A stretch of DNA of 64,000 nt from Methylomonas sp. (GCA_026988155.1 JALSLW010000026.1:1-64000); one strand, 5' to 3'. Counted from the first letter of the stretch, positions 26,559-36,277 are shown. Program-made: numbers and translations. The notes: generated from the letters alone by a model not told the origin.

Positions 26559-27404
26559 TTATACAGCAACGCTAACGCTATATCCCAACTGTATAAGTCT
26601 ATCAGCAAATAGTCGCATCATTCGTGCATCCGCTTTTTTTAACTGTTTTGCTTCTGGCTGCAAAGAGGGTCTGGCAAGGGTATATAGCATCACCTGCTTA
26701 ACTTTAAGCTCATTTTTCTGAAGCATCTCAATATAGGCCTGGCGCTCCTGTTCTGCATTCTTAGCAGTCAAAAAATCCAGCATACAAGTTTGCAGGCTAG
26801 TTTCACACAGCTCAGTGGATATCTTTAAATTATCTAACATCTTCTCCGTGCTCTGTTTACTGTTATTAATTTTCTTTCTGCCCAGAGCAGTTGCACTATC
26901 CAGCTTAAACCACACCTGACCGCCATATTCATTAAAACACTTTAGTCCTGCCTGAACCTGTGCGTGATGCATCAAACTGCCGTTGGTAATCAAAACAAAT
27001 TTACTTTTTGGCAGCACATGCATTTCAGCAGCTATTTTGCCAATTAATTCTATTGCCTGTTCAAATCCTTTCAAACTAGTTGGCTCACCATTTCCTGAAA
27101 TGGCAATATCCTTTATTGCACGGTATTGTTCCGGCACTTCATATTGCTGATAAAAATCACCAGTGAGCACTTTATTTAAAAAAAATATTAATTCCTGCTC
27201 CAATAATTGAAAATCCATTTCTGGGGCTGATCCTCGCAACAGATCAGGTACCTGACAATACACGCATCGCCAATTGCAGGCATTATTAGTATTAAAATTA
27301 ATGCCTATAGACAGCCCGCCGGCTCTTCTAGAAATAACAGGATAAACATACTTTAAACCTGCAATATCTCGACTGTGATCGGTTGTAGATAATTTTTGAC
27401 TCAT
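26559..27404 (-). CDS. Radical SAM protein
   Basis: A radical S-adenosylmethionine enzyme of 281 residues if started at ATG 27404. The cluster motif CNWRCVYC (CxxxCxxC) sits in NTNNACNWRCVYCQVP, followed by ISGNGEPTS, a GGE-like SAM contact. The ORF-track start at 27449 is a TTG and adds 15 residues without a visible ribosome site. The gene is divergent from the Fae homologue with 72 bases between starts. Radical SAM proteins occur near C1-transfer genes in methylotrophs, but the substrate here is unknown. Confidence 0.8.
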   Translation of the reverse strand: MSQKLSTTDHSRDIAGLKYVYPVISRRAGGLSIGINFNTNNACNWRCVYCQVPDLLRGSAPEMDFQLLEQELIFFLNKVLTGDFYQQYEVPEQYRAIKDIAISGNGEPTSLKGFEQAIELIGKIAAEMHVLPKSKFVLITNGSLMHHAQVQAGLKCFNEYGGQVWFKLDSATALGRKKINNSKQSTEKMLDNLKISTELCETSLQTCMLDFLTAKNAEQERQAYIEMLQKNELKVKQVMLYTLARPSLQPEAKQLKKADARMMRLFADRLIQLGYSVSVAV

Positions 27405-27476
27405 GGCTATTAAGAAACTGGAAAATTCATGGTATTCTAACCGCTTCAAATTTATTATGCCTATGGAGTTATTATT

Positions 27477-28025
27477 ATGAGCGAAAGAATTGTATTGCGT
27501 ACTGGCGAAGCACTTGTTGCCGGCGGGCCACCAGGAACAGCAGCTGAGCCGGAAATTGTTATTGGCGAATTAGACGGTCCAGTAGGAACAGCACTGGCAA
27601 CGTTAACAGGTGACCAGGCTAGTGGCCACTCAAAAGTTTTTGCTATTTTAAATACCGACATTCAAGTCCGGCCTGTGACTTTAATGGTCAGCAAAGTAAC
27701 CGTTAAAAGTACGCGCTACACAAATATTTTAATGGGTACGGTTCAGGCTGCCATTGCTAACGGTGTTTTAGATGCTGTTCGTGCCGGTGACATTCCAAAA
27801 GAAAAAGCCAATGATTTAGGCATTATCTGCTCTGTCTGGCTAAACCCAAGCGTTGCACAAGACGGTGATCTAGACCACCAGATCTTATTTGACATTCATC
27901 GCAAAGCGACAGCCCAGGCTATCCATAAAGCCATGAATAATAAGCCGGATATTGACTGGCTATTGGACAATCAAGATAAAATCATCCACAAATATTTTCA
28001 AATGGGATTAGACGGTAAGATTTAA
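27477..28025 (+). CDS. Formaldehyde-activating enzyme homologue (Fae-like, divergent)
   Basis: Fae condenses formaldehyde with tetrahydromethanopterin in methylotrophs. This 182-residue protein keeps the family frame (IVIGELDGPVGTAL, RPVTLMVSKVTVKSTRY, QAAIANGVLDAV) and family length. However, the stretch aligned with the catalytic His of Methylorubrum Fae (AHIDLIIG) reads AEPEIVIG, so that His appears replaced by Glu. It may be one of the Fae paralogues (Fae2/Fae3 type) of unproven function rather than the main enzyme. Preceded by GGAG; followed by a perfect hairpin. Confidence 0.82.
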   Translation: MSERIVLRTGEALVAGGPPGTAAEPEIVIGELDGPVGTALATLTGDQASGHSKVFAILNTDIQVRPVTLMVSKVTVKSTRYTNILMGTVQAAIANGVLDAVRAGDIPKEKANDLGIICSVWLNPSVAQDGDLDHQILFDIHRKATAQAIHKAMNNKPDIDWLLDNQDKIIHKYFQMGLDGKI

Positions 28026-28037
28026 ACCGTTAGATTT

Positions 28038-28063
28038 TTCGCTCCTAATTCGTTAGGAGCGAA
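28038..28063 (+). terminator. Hairpin after the Fae homologue
   Basis: TTCGCTCCTAA and TTAGGAGCGAA form an 11-bp perfect stem closed by a TTCG-type tetraloop, 12 bases after the stop. The T-run is on the upstream side for the plus strand, so termination strength is uncertain; it lies between convergent genes. Confidence 0.55.
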
Positions 28064-28066
28064 GCT

Positions 28067-29845
28067 TTACTGACCCAAATTCTCTGGAGCTACCCGCAAC
28101 ACCTCTTCAATAGAAGTAATTCCCTCCATAACCTTTTCAACCCCACTCATTCGCAAAGTTTTCATTCCATCCTTTATAGCAAGCTTAGCAATATGCCTGG
28201 CATCGCAATTTTCTGTCATCTGTTTTTGAATCAATGATGTACTTTTAAATACCTCATAAATGCCAATTCTCCCCAAATACCCCGTATTACGGCATTCAAC
28301 GCATCCCTTCGCCTGAAAAATCAGCGCTGGTTTTTTAATGCTAAATGGCTCTACTACTCCTTGCCATTGATCGTCGGTAACATCATGCTGCCTTTTACAG
28401 TGCGGACATAAAGTCCTGATTAAGCGCTGAGCCATCACCCCAAGCAAGGTCAATTTGACCAGATAAGGCTTTACACCCAGTTCCAGCAAACGCGTTATCG
28501 CCGAAGGTGCATCATTAGTATGCAAGGTTGATAAAACCAAATGGCCTGTTAAAGAAGCCTGAATCGCCATTTCGGCCGTTTCCAGATCACGGATCTCACC
28601 GACCATGATAATATCAGGGTCTTGCCGCATCAGAGTTCTGATCCCTGTGGCAAAATTTAACCCGATTTTATTATCTACCTGCATTTGATTGAAGCTGGGT
28701 TCAATCAATTCAATAGGATCCTCTACAGTACATAAATTGACCTCAGGAGTAGCCAGGTGCTTTAAAGTTGAATAAAGAGTAGTTGTTTTACCTGATCCGG
28801 TTGGTCCCGTCACCAAAATAATGCCATGTGCCTGCTGGCTCATATCCGACCATACCTGCCTTTCCCATTTATTAAAGCCTAATGCCTTAAAATCTTTTAG
28901 CAGCACTTCCGGATCAAAAATACGCATCACCACCTTTTCACCGAAGGCAGTTGGCATGCTAGACAATCGCAGCTCAATCTCCTGCTCATTATTCAGCGTT
29001 TTAAGTCTGCCATCCTGAGGGCGGCGCTTTTCAGCAATATCCATCCGCCCCAAAATTTTAATCCGGCTGATTACTGCACCCATCACAGCGGTGGGGATTT
29101 GATAGACTTGATGCATCACTCCATCAATGCGAAACCTTACATTACTTTGGTCACGCCTGGGCTCTAGATGAATATCGCTGGCCCGCTGGTCAAAAGCATA
29201 TTGGAATAGCCAGCTAACTAAATTGACAATATGCTGATTATTAACTTCTAAATCACTTTTTTTGCCCAGTTCAACTAGCTGCTCAAGGTTATTTAACTGT
29301 CCATTGTACTTTTCGGATTTTTTGGAAGCACTCCTGACTGATTTTGAAAAATCATATAGTTCAGTGATATAGCGTTTGATATTTTTTGCATCGGCAAATA
29401 CGCGTTTAAATTCCTTATTATGCAGATGTTTAAGATCTTTCTCCCATTCACGTATAAAGGGCTCAGAAACAGCCACCGTAATAACGTTATCTGCAACCTT
29501 AACTGGCAAGATATTAAACCGTTCTGCATAGGGCTGAGTACAGATTGAAGTGACAGCTGCCACATCAATTTTTAAAGGGTCAATATGAAATAACGGTAAA
29601 CTGACTTTTGAAGCTAGCCATTCAGAAAGTTTTTCTCGGCTAAAATTTTTATTTAAGCGGGTATCTTTTTCTGCCTGAAAATCACAGACAATATCAACAA
29701 TTCCTTTATCTCTATTTTCCCATCGGCCAGAATACACTCTAATAGCTTCTTCTTCCGCCATTGAAATCAGCTGGTCTCTATTCAGCCAGCTTAAAACCTC
29801 ATCGACTGTTAATTTTCTTTCAGAACTTAAATTATCTAATGGCAT
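28067..29845 (-). CDS. GspE/PilB-family secretion ATPase
   Basis: A 592-residue hexameric ATPase of the type II secretion/type IV pilus family. It has an N-terminal T2SSE_N-like domain (about 1-160), RxR-type Asp box and His box regions, Walker A GPTGSGKTTTLYSTL, Walker B DPDIIMVGEIRD, and a C-terminal zinc motif (CPHC...CVEC) before YLGRIGIYEV. No other gsp or pil gene is adjacent, so whether it drives type II secretion or pili cannot be decided. It is convergent with the Fae homologue. Confidence 0.88.
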   Translation of the reverse strand: MPLDNLSSERKLTVDEVLSWLNRDQLISMAEEEAIRVYSGRWENRDKGIVDIVCDFQAEKDTRLNKNFSREKLSEWLASKVSLPLFHIDPLKIDVAAVTSICTQPYAERFNILPVKVADNVITVAVSEPFIREWEKDLKHLHNKEFKRVFADAKNIKRYITELYDFSKSVRSASKKSEKYNGQLNNLEQLVELGKKSDLEVNNQHIVNLVSWLFQYAFDQRASDIHLEPRRDQSNVRFRIDGVMHQVYQIPTAVMGAVISRIKILGRMDIAEKRRPQDGRLKTLNNEQEIELRLSSMPTAFGEKVVMRIFDPEVLLKDFKALGFNKWERQVWSDMSQQAHGIILVTGPTGSGKTTTLYSTLKHLATPEVNLCTVEDPIELIEPSFNQMQVDNKIGLNFATGIRTLMRQDPDIIMVGEIRDLETAEMAIQASLTGHLVLSTLHTNDAPSAITRLLELGVKPYLVKLTLLGVMAQRLIRTLCPHCKRQHDVTDDQWQGVVEPFSIKKPALIFQAKGCVECRNTGYLGRIGIYEVFKSTSLIQKQMTENCDARHIAKLAIKDGMKTLRMSGVEKVMEGITSIEEVLRVAPENLGQ

Positions 29846-29960
29846 AATTACCTAAGCATAATTAATTTTAAACAGCATTTTTAACATTATATAATTAGTA
29901 CATTACAGACTACAGCAAAGATGTGCGTCTTGCCTCAGCACAGTTTTGCATGTTTCATAC

Positions 29961-29992
29961 AGAAAAGCCTCACTAACAAGTGAGGCTTTTCT
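29961..29992. terminator. Bidirectional intrinsic terminator
   Basis: AGAAAAGCCTCACT and AGTGAGGCTTTTCT form a long stem with a short loop, with A-run and T-run on the two sides. It lies two bases from the stop of the SulP gene at 29995, which it should terminate. Confidence 0.75.
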
Positions 29993-29994
29993 GC

Positions 29995-31707
29995 TTAATT
30001 CATATTAATTAAATTCCAAACTATCTCTTTATCTTTATTCGGGTCTGGTTTAACTTCCCCTGCCTCCAGTGCTTTAATGCAAGATGGAAAATCTTTAAAT
30101 AAATGTTCTTCCGGTATCAGGTTAGGGATTAAACCTACATTTTCCAGCATATCTTTTGGCTGCTCCTGAATACCTGTTATTAAAACAACCATACCTCTTT
30201 CCTTTAGAGCGATCACCGCATCTTCAATGGCATAAATACCTGACTGATCAATATAGGGAACTAATGGCATACGCATAATAACTACCGTAATTTCCGGTAA
30301 AGAGACCACCATATCCTGGAGCTTGTTAACAAAGCCAAAAAAGATAGGACCATCAAAATGTTTTATATAAACCTGTTTGCGTACTTTTTCTGAAATGCCG
30401 GCTTCATCATCCCACGCTTCCTCCCTGGCAAAACCCTCTACCGAGCCTGTATAAGAACGCTGCTCTGCTATGTCACTCATTTTTTTCATAAACAATATAG
30501 ATGCCATCACCATACCGACAGCAACTGCCTGCAGCAGATCAACAAACACAGTCATGCCTAATACTATCAGCATAATAATTGAATCCTCCTTCGGCACATG
30601 CGGAATGTGCTTTAGACCTTTGTAATCAATAATGCCGATGCCAACTGTAATTAATATGCCTGCCAGCACAGGAAGCGGAATCAATTTAGCATAAGCGCCT
30701 GCACCCAGCAAAACAATAAGCAGTGCCAACCCATGTATAACACCAGACAGCCGGGTTTTGCCACCCGAGTTGATATTCACAACTGTCCGCATTGTTGCAC
30801 CTGCACCTGGAATTCCGCCAATCATAGCTGCGCCTATATTGCCCAGCCCCTGTCCAATTAACTCTTTATTGCTATCATGTCGAGTTTTAGTCATATTGTC
30901 TGCGACAATTGAAGTCAATAAGGAATCGATTGTACCTAAAGCGGCCAAAGTTAAAGCTGGGATAATCAGCAGCATCGGATGATGGAAATCAACCCAGCTT
31001 AATGAACCCAGCTGTAGTGCAGGCAAGCCTTCAGGAATATCTCCAATAATTTTGACATCAAGCCCCATCACAGTAGAAATAACCGTTAAAGCAATCAGAG
31101 CAACTAATGCACTAGGAATCAACTTTGTAAGCCGTGGGAATAAATAAATGGTTGCAATAGTCGCTATCGCTAAAAAGACTGAATCCAGGTTAATATCATT
31201 AATAATGCTAGGCAGCTGCGAAAAAATATCCAATATTTTTTTTGGTGAAGAATGCCCCAAAAAGGGAAATATCTGCAACACAATAATAATAACGCCAATC
31301 CCGCTCATAAACCCAGAGACCACAGGATAAGGCATATAGCGTATATATTGGCCGATCTTAAAAATGCCTAGCAATATTTGAAAAACCCCCGAAAGCAGGA
31401 AGATGGCAATAATACTTCCTAAAGCCGTTTCCAGGTCTCCTCCGTTCGCCTCTATTGCTGTTGAAATAACAACTGCCGAAACTACCGTCATGGGCCCAGT
31501 AGGCCCACTAATTTGCGTAGGCGTACCGCCAAACCAAGCAGCAATAATGCCTATTGCAATAGCACCATATAATCCAGCTATTGCCCCCATGCCAGACTGT
31601 AAACCGAAGGCTAAAGCTAAAGGCAGAGCAACAACACCTGCGGTTAATCCACCGAAAAAATCTCCTCTTAAATTTGAGGTCGCCCCGCTTATATTCTCAT
31701 CATTCAT
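29995..31707 (-). CDS. SulP family anion transporter (BicA-like) with STAS domain
   Basis: A 570-residue inner-membrane transporter with about 12 hydrophobic segments and a C-terminal cytoplasmic STAS domain (IKHFDGPIFFGFVNKLQDM...MPLVPYIDQSG). The N-terminal block RGDFFGGLTAGVVALPLALAFG and GGTPTQISGPTGPMTVV closely resemble cyanobacterial BicA Na+/bicarbonate symporters, so bicarbonate is a reasonable substrate; sulfate cannot be excluded. It is a single-gene unit with its own terminator. A second SulP gene at 53 kb has a different, sulfate-permease-like sequence. Confidence 0.85.
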   Translation of the reverse strand: MNDENISGATSNLRGDFFGGLTAGVVALPLALAFGLQSGMGAIAGLYGAIAIGIIAAWFGGTPTQISGPTGPMTVVSAVVISTAIEANGGDLETALGSIIAIFLLSGVFQILLGIFKIGQYIRYMPYPVVSGFMSGIGVIIIVLQIFPFLGHSSPKKILDIFSQLPSIINDINLDSVFLAIATIATIYLFPRLTKLIPSALVALIALTVISTVMGLDVKIIGDIPEGLPALQLGSLSWVDFHHPMLLIIPALTLAALGTIDSLLTSIVADNMTKTRHDSNKELIGQGLGNIGAAMIGGIPGAGATMRTVVNINSGGKTRLSGVIHGLALLIVLLGAGAYAKLIPLPVLAGILITVGIGIIDYKGLKHIPHVPKEDSIIMLIVLGMTVFVDLLQAVAVGMVMASILFMKKMSDIAEQRSYTGSVEGFAREEAWDDEAGISEKVRKQVYIKHFDGPIFFGFVNKLQDMVVSLPEITVVIMRMPLVPYIDQSGIYAIEDAVIALKERGMVVLITGIQEQPKDMLENVGLIPNLIPEEHLFKDFPSCIKALEAGEVKPDPNKDKEIVWNLINMN

Positions 31708-32437
31708 CTTATTTTCTATTCAGGTAAAAAGAGTATTGGCTACCAATTGCATAAGTCTTGCCTTATCAGCAATTGTTTTACATCCATCACAATATCCAAA
31801 TATCTTATTATTAAAAATTATTCAACAAAACTGATAATTCTACCGTATCTTTGCTTATAGCGTCTTAACATTTGCAAGATCCTTTACTGCACCTAACTCC
31901 TATCGGTTAAATCGTTTTTATTACATCAAATAGAGACCACATTTTTTTCTGCCAGGGTCCTTGCTCTTTCATTTAATCGCTGTCTGTCCCCTGTTTTTAT
32001 TCTTATTCCTCATTAATTAAAGGGGAGTGTCTGAATGCCATTAAGTTAAGCGGTTTATATAGCTAATTAAGCTTGGAGATAGGGCTTTAGCCCCGTATTT
32101 TTTAGGGACTAAACCCCACCTCTGAATATTTTATGCTTAATTTAACAACACTGGACCCCCTACCCTTTTGCCCCGCGAATGGCACCTGAATAAGCCTCAA
32201 TCGTTTTGGGTTGCAGTCCTTGAAGTTTTAAATGTTTGCAGTGGAGAGAACAATAATGGTTGTATTTTGATTCGAGAGATGATGTCATATGCGAGCAACC
32301 TCTCTGCTGGTTTAATAAGCTTGCAGGTTACCTTCATATGAGAATAGAAGGAAGTGAGGTTACACTTTTAATTATCGGCGTGGCGACGCTTTTTCTCCGC
32401 GTTAGCGACTTCGTCCAACAGAGACCCCTCAGCAAAC
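31708..32437. other. 0.7-kb intergenic region
   Basis: No supported gene; the 65-residue ORF at 32260-32457 lacks a ribosome site and runs into the broken hsdM start. An imperfect hairpin at 32075-32122 pairs GGAGATAGGGCTTTAGCCCC with AGGGACTAAACCCCACCTC and may be a repeat-type palindrome or terminator. Confidence 0.5.
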
Positions 32438-32522
32438 ATGTTCGAACAAAAATATAGACGACATTCTCCATAAAGACGCAGGCTGTTCTAGCGAGCTGGA
32501 TTACACCGAGCAAACCTCATGG

Positions 32523-33902
32523 ATGTTATTCCTTAAATATCTGGATGATCTGGAATATGAAAAATCATTAGGAGCTGAATTACTAGGCAAACAATACGAC
32601 TATATAATTGACAAACAACACCGCTGGGGCAACTGGGCAGCGCCAAAAGATGCAAACGGCAATTTTGACCACAACAGCGCCTTAACCGGTGATGATTTAA
32701 TGGATTATGTCGATGGAGAACTGTTCCCCTATCTCAAAGCCTTTAAACAACGCGCCGATAATGCCAACACCATTGAATATAAAATTGGTGAAATCTTTGG
32801 TGAAATTAAAAACAAAATTCAAAGCGGTTATTCGCTGCGCGATGCCTTAGAAAAAGTCGATGAACTGCGCTTTCGCAGCCAAGCCGAAAAACATGAACTC
32901 TCGCACCTGTATGAAAGCAAAATAAAAAACATGGGCAATGCCGGGCACAATGGCGGCGAATATTACACCCCGCGCCCCTTAATTCGCGCCATGATTGATG
33001 TCTTGCAACCGCAAATAGGCGAAACCATTTACGATGGCGCGGCAGGCTCAGCCGGCTTTTTATGTGAAGCCTATGAATACTTACGCCAAGGCGGCAAAGA
33101 TAAAACACAACTGTCCACCAGTGATTTAACCACACTACAAGAACACACCTTTTACGCCAAAGAGAAAAAGTCACTCGCCTATGTGATTGCCATCATGAAT
33201 ATGATATTACATGGCATAGAGGCGCCCAATGTCCTACACACCAACACCTTGGCTGAAAACTTAGCTGATATTCAACCCAGCCAGCAACAGGATATTATTC
33301 TCGCCAACCCACCGTTTGGCGGCAAAGAGCGTAAAGAAGTGCAACAAAACTTCGCCATTAAAACAGGGGAAACCGCTTTTCTGTTCCTGCAACACTTTAT
33401 CAAAATGCTCAAGCCCGGTGGCCGCGCCGCCATAGTCATTAAAAACACCTTTTTATCCAACACCGATAATGCCGCCATTGCCCTGCGTAAAGAACTGCTA
33501 GAAAATTGTAATCTACACACCATATTAGATTGCCCCGCCAAAACCTTTTTAGGCGCAGGGGTTAAAACCGTGGTGTTATTTTTCACTAAAGGCGAGCCGA
33601 CCCAAAAAATCTGGTATTACCAGCTAGATCCCGGGCGTAGCTTAGGCAAAACCAATCCGCTAAATGATGCTGATTTAAAAGAATTTGTGGAGTTGCAAAA
33701 AACCTTTGCAGATTCTGACCAGTCATGGACTATCCCCGTCCCTGAGCTTGCCGAAGGGGCAGAATGGGATCTATCCGTCAAAAACCCCAATGCACCAGAA
33801 GCCGCACCGCTACGCGACCCCGCAGCGATTATTGAAGAAATCATCGCCTTAGATAAAGAGAGCGAAGTGATACTTGGGCGTATTCAGGGGCTACTGGGAT
33901 GA
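32523..33902 (+). CDS. hsdM: Type I restriction-modification N6-adenine methyltransferase subunit, 5-prime end frameshifted
   Basis: HsdM methylates adenines and is shared by modification and restriction complexes. The 459-residue frame has SAM motif DGAAGSAGFL, the catalytic NPPFGG and the HsdM helical domain. The natural start is ATG 32438 (MFEQ...), but the frame breaks after about four codons, and the conserved N-terminus IDDILHKDAGCSSELDYTEQTSW is read in the frame of this ORF without a start codon. Translation can begin only at ATG 32523, losing about 28 residues of the N-terminal domain. Activity is doubtful. hsdS follows after a REP-containing gap. Confidence 0.85.
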   Translation: MLFLKYLDDLEYEKSLGAELLGKQYDYIIDKQHRWGNWAAPKDANGNFDHNSALTGDDLMDYVDGELFPYLKAFKQRADNANTIEYKIGEIFGEIKNKIQSGYSLRDALEKVDELRFRSQAEKHELSHLYESKIKNMGNAGHNGGEYYTPRPLIRAMIDVLQPQIGETIYDGAAGSAGFLCEAYEYLRQGGKDKTQLSTSDLTTLQEHTFYAKEKKSLAYVIAIMNMILHGIEAPNVLHTNTLAENLADIQPSQQQDIILANPPFGGKERKEVQQNFAIKTGETAFLFLQHFIKMLKPGGRAAIVIKNTFLSNTDNAAIALRKELLENCNLHTILDCPAKTFLGAGVKTVVLFFTKGEPTQKIWYYQLDPGRSLGKTNPLNDADLKEFVELQKTFADSDQSWTIPVPELAEGAEWDLSVKNPNAPEAAPLRDPAAIIEEIIALDKESEVILGRIQGLLG

Positions 33903-33953
33903 GGCTGATTAAACACAATAAACACAACGGCAATAAACACAACGGCAACAACT

Positions 33954-34021
33954 GGTTCCCACGCGCCTGCGTGGTAACCCAAAGTGCGGTATGCATTCCC
34001 ACGCAGGAGCATGGGAACGAG
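33954..34021. repeat. REP palindromes between hsdM and hsdS
   Basis: Two palindromic units: a degenerate one at 33954-33980 (GGTTCCCACGC...GCGTGGTAACC) and a standard one at 33993-34021 beginning GCATTCCCACGCAGGAGC and ending GGGAACGAG. The same unit recurs at least six more times up to 37031. Just before it, AACACAACGGCAATAA is repeated. Confidence 0.85.
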
Positions 34022-34056
34022 ACAGTGGTGCTTAGGTGTGTTTGGGGGGTGTTGTG

Positions 34057-35307
34057 ATGGGGTGGAGAAAAGAAAAGCTTGATCGGCTTTGTGAGTTTAA
34101 AAATGGACTTTGGAAGGGGAAAAAAGAGCCATTTATTCATGTGGGAGTAATAAGAAATACAAACTTCACAAAGGGTGGGATTTTAGATGACTCTGATATT
34201 GCTTATCTTGATGTAGAAGAGAAACAATATAAAACCCGCAAGTTAGAATTTGGAGATTTAATTCTTGAGAAATCTGGTGGTGGACCAAAGCAGCCAGTTG
34301 GAAGAGTGATTGCTTTTGAAAAAAGGAAAGGTGACTTTTCTTTTAGTAACTTTACTTCTATTATTCGTATAAAGGATAAGGATTGTTTAAATCATTCATA
34401 TTTACACAAGTTTTTACATTATTTGTATGAAACTGGTGCAACAGAGTCTATGCAGCGGCAATCAACAGGAATTAGAAATTTACAGCTTAAAGAATACAAG
34501 TTGGTTGACGTACCACTCCCCCCCATCCCCGAACAAAAACGTATCGTCGCTATTCTCGACCAAGCCTTTGCGGAAATCGACCAAGCCCGCGCCAATGCAC
34601 AACAAAACATCAACAATGCCCGTGAACTGTTTGAAAGCTATTTACAGCAAGTCTTTAGCCAGCCCACTAAAAGTATTGAATTTAGCGAGATTATTGATGT
34701 GCTTACAGATTATCATGCCAATGGTAGTTATAAAATTTTAAAACAACATGTGGAACTTAAAGAAAATGAAGATTTTGCATGGATGGTAAGAAGCACTGAT
34801 TTTGAGAAACAGTTTAAAAATAATAAACGCTTTATATCTGAACATGCCTACCATTATTTAACAAAAAGCAAGTTATTTGGCGGGGAAATTATCATGAGTA
34901 AAATAGGAAATGCTGGAAAGGTATATTTTATGCCTGAAACAGATCGTCCCTGTTCATTAGCTATGAATTTATTTTTAATTCGCCTTGACCGAACTAGAGC
35001 AAATAATGAATATGTGTACCGCTATTTAAATTCTAGCAGTGGTAAGACTCAAATTGAACCTAAACTTAAAGGGGCTGCGACTCAAACCATTACAAAAGAT
35101 AATGTCCGAAGTCTTATGATACCAATAGTTTCTCTGGATAGTCAGAAAGAGAGAGTTGAGGCGCTCAAGCAGTTGGAGAATCAAGTAAAATCATTAGAAG
35201 TTCTTTATTTAAATAAGCTTCATAAGATTGAAGAGCTTAAAAAATCCATCCTACAAAAAGCCTTCACCGGTGAGCTGACCAAAGAAAACAAAGGCGTGGC
35301 GACATAA
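34057..35307 (+). CDS. hsdS: Type I restriction-modification specificity subunit
   Basis: HsdS binds the split recognition sequence through two target-recognition domains. Here TRD1 is about residues 1-150 and TRD2 about 200-355. The central conserved helix PIPEQKRIVAILDQAFAEID and the C-terminal KIEELKKSILQKAFTGEL are intact. ATG 34057 is preferred to the GTG at 34036 because GGGGGGTG precedes it and HsdS proteins start with a short W-containing strand. The 3-prime end is duplicated (35242-35563). Partners hsdM and hsdR are both damaged. Confidence 0.9.
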   Translation: MGWRKEKLDRLCEFKNGLWKGKKEPFIHVGVIRNTNFTKGGILDDSDIAYLDVEEKQYKTRKLEFGDLILEKSGGGPKQPVGRVIAFEKRKGDFSFSNFTSIIRIKDKDCLNHSYLHKFLHYLYETGATESMQRQSTGIRNLQLKEYKLVDVPLPPIPEQKRIVAILDQAFAEIDQARANAQQNINNARELFESYLQQVFSQPTKSIEFSEIIDVLTDYHANGSYKILKQHVELKENEDFAWMVRSTDFEKQFKNNKRFISEHAYHYLTKSKLFGGEIIMSKIGNAGKVYFMPETDRPCSLAMNLFLIRLDRTRANNEYVYRYLNSSSGKTQIEPKLKGAATQTITKDNVRSLMIPIVSLDSQKERVEALKQLENQVKSLEVLYLNKLHKIEELKKSILQKAFTGELTKENKGVAT

Positions 35308-35563
35308 TGCAAACTTGCGCCAATCAACATAAAGCCAAGCCCTGTGTGGCGATAATCAGGGCGAGTCGGCGGGCATTCCCACGCAGGAGTATGGGAACGA
35401 GGAAATCCATCCTACAAAAAGCCTTCACCGGTGAGCTGACTAAAGAAAGCAAAGGGGTGGCGGCATAATGCAAGCTTGCGTCAATCAACATAAAGCCAAG
35501 CCCAGAGTGGCGATAAGCAGGGCAAGTCGGCAGGCATTCCCACGCAGGAGCGCGGGAACGAGG
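35242..35563 (+). repeat. 161-base tandem duplication covering the hsdS tail
   Basis: 35242-35402 and 35403-35563 are near-identical. Each begins AAATCCATCCTACAAAAAGC (the hsdS codons KSILQKAFTGEL) and ends with a REP unit GGGAACGAGG. The second copy therefore carries an orphan hsdS C-terminus (KSILQKAFTGELTKESKGVAA) with its own stop. The REP boundary suggests REP-linked recombination. Confidence 0.85.
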
Positions 35564-36277
35564 CGGTGTGGTTTTGTCGATTCCACGCGGCCTTCCACTC
35601 TCGATTCAACTCGCCCAGCCACGTTCGTTCCCGTGCTCCTTGCCACCCTCGTTGCTCCCAGCCACTCTCGATCCCACGCTCCTTTCCCTTCTCGTTCCCA
35701 CGCTCCTGCGTGGGAATGCATAGGCTAAACAAATGGGCAGAAGCCGCTATAAATTCATCCAAGCCGATCAGCCGCATTTTATGACGCTGACCATTCTCCA
35801 CTGGATCCCCGTATTCACACAAAAGGCAACGGTAGACATCCTACTCGATTCACTACGCCATCTAAGTGCAGAAGGCTTACAATTACATGCTTATGTTATT
35901 TTAGAAAATCATCTACACTTAATTGCACAAAGTGACGCATTAGATAAAGACATCGCCCGTTTTAAATCCTATACGGCGCGGCAAATTCTAGCCTATTTGC
36001 AACAGAAAAATATAAAGACAATTCTGGATCAGTTAGCTTTTTATAAAAAAGCCCATAAAACAGATCGGCAACATCAATTCTGGCAAGAGGGCGTTCACCC
36101 AGAGTTGATACAGTCGGATGAGATGATGCGACAAAAAATTGATTATATTCATCATAATCCTGTTAAACGAGGTTATGTTGATATGGCGGAGCATTGGCGT
36201 TATTCGAGTGCGAGAGATTATGCTGGGCAGGATGGTTTGTTGGAGGTTGTGCGGGTATGGTAGTTGGTATGACGTAT
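35534..36277 (+). repeat. REP-RAYT duplication unit 1
   Basis: A 744-base unit: REP (35534-35562), degenerate REP pieces, inverted REP (35691-35719) and a RAYT gene (35733-36263). Unit 2 repeats it at 36278-37002; the 19-base length difference is a deletion in the REP-piece block of unit 2. A third REP closes the array at 37003-37031. Confidence 0.88.
35733..36263 (+). CDS. REP-associated tyrosine transposase (RAYT), copy 1
   Basis: A 176-residue single-strand HUH-family nuclease (Y1_Tnp/IS200-like). The HUH motif is in ENHLHLIAQS (about residue 65) and the nucleophilic Tyr is probably in FKSYTARQIL. The C-terminal IHHNPVKRGYVDMAEHWRYSSARDY is typical of RAYTs. It is framed by an inverted REP 13 bases before the start and a direct REP 14 bases after the stop, the normal substrate arrangement for RAYTs, which process REP sequences. 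It is inserted between hsdS and hsdR. Confidence 0.92.
   Translation: MGRSRYKFIQADQPHFMTLTILHWIPVFTQKATVDILLDSLRHLSAEGLQLHAYVILENHLHLIAQSDALDKDIARFKSYTARQILAYLQQKNIKTILDQLAFYKKAHKTDRQHQFWQEGVHPELIQSDEMMRQKIDYIHHNPVKRGYVDMAEHWRYSSARDYAGQDGLLEVVRVW

Noticed and set aside
32260-32457. 65-residue ORF before hsdM
   Set aside because: No ribosome site and it ends in the broken hsdM start; more likely leader DNA.
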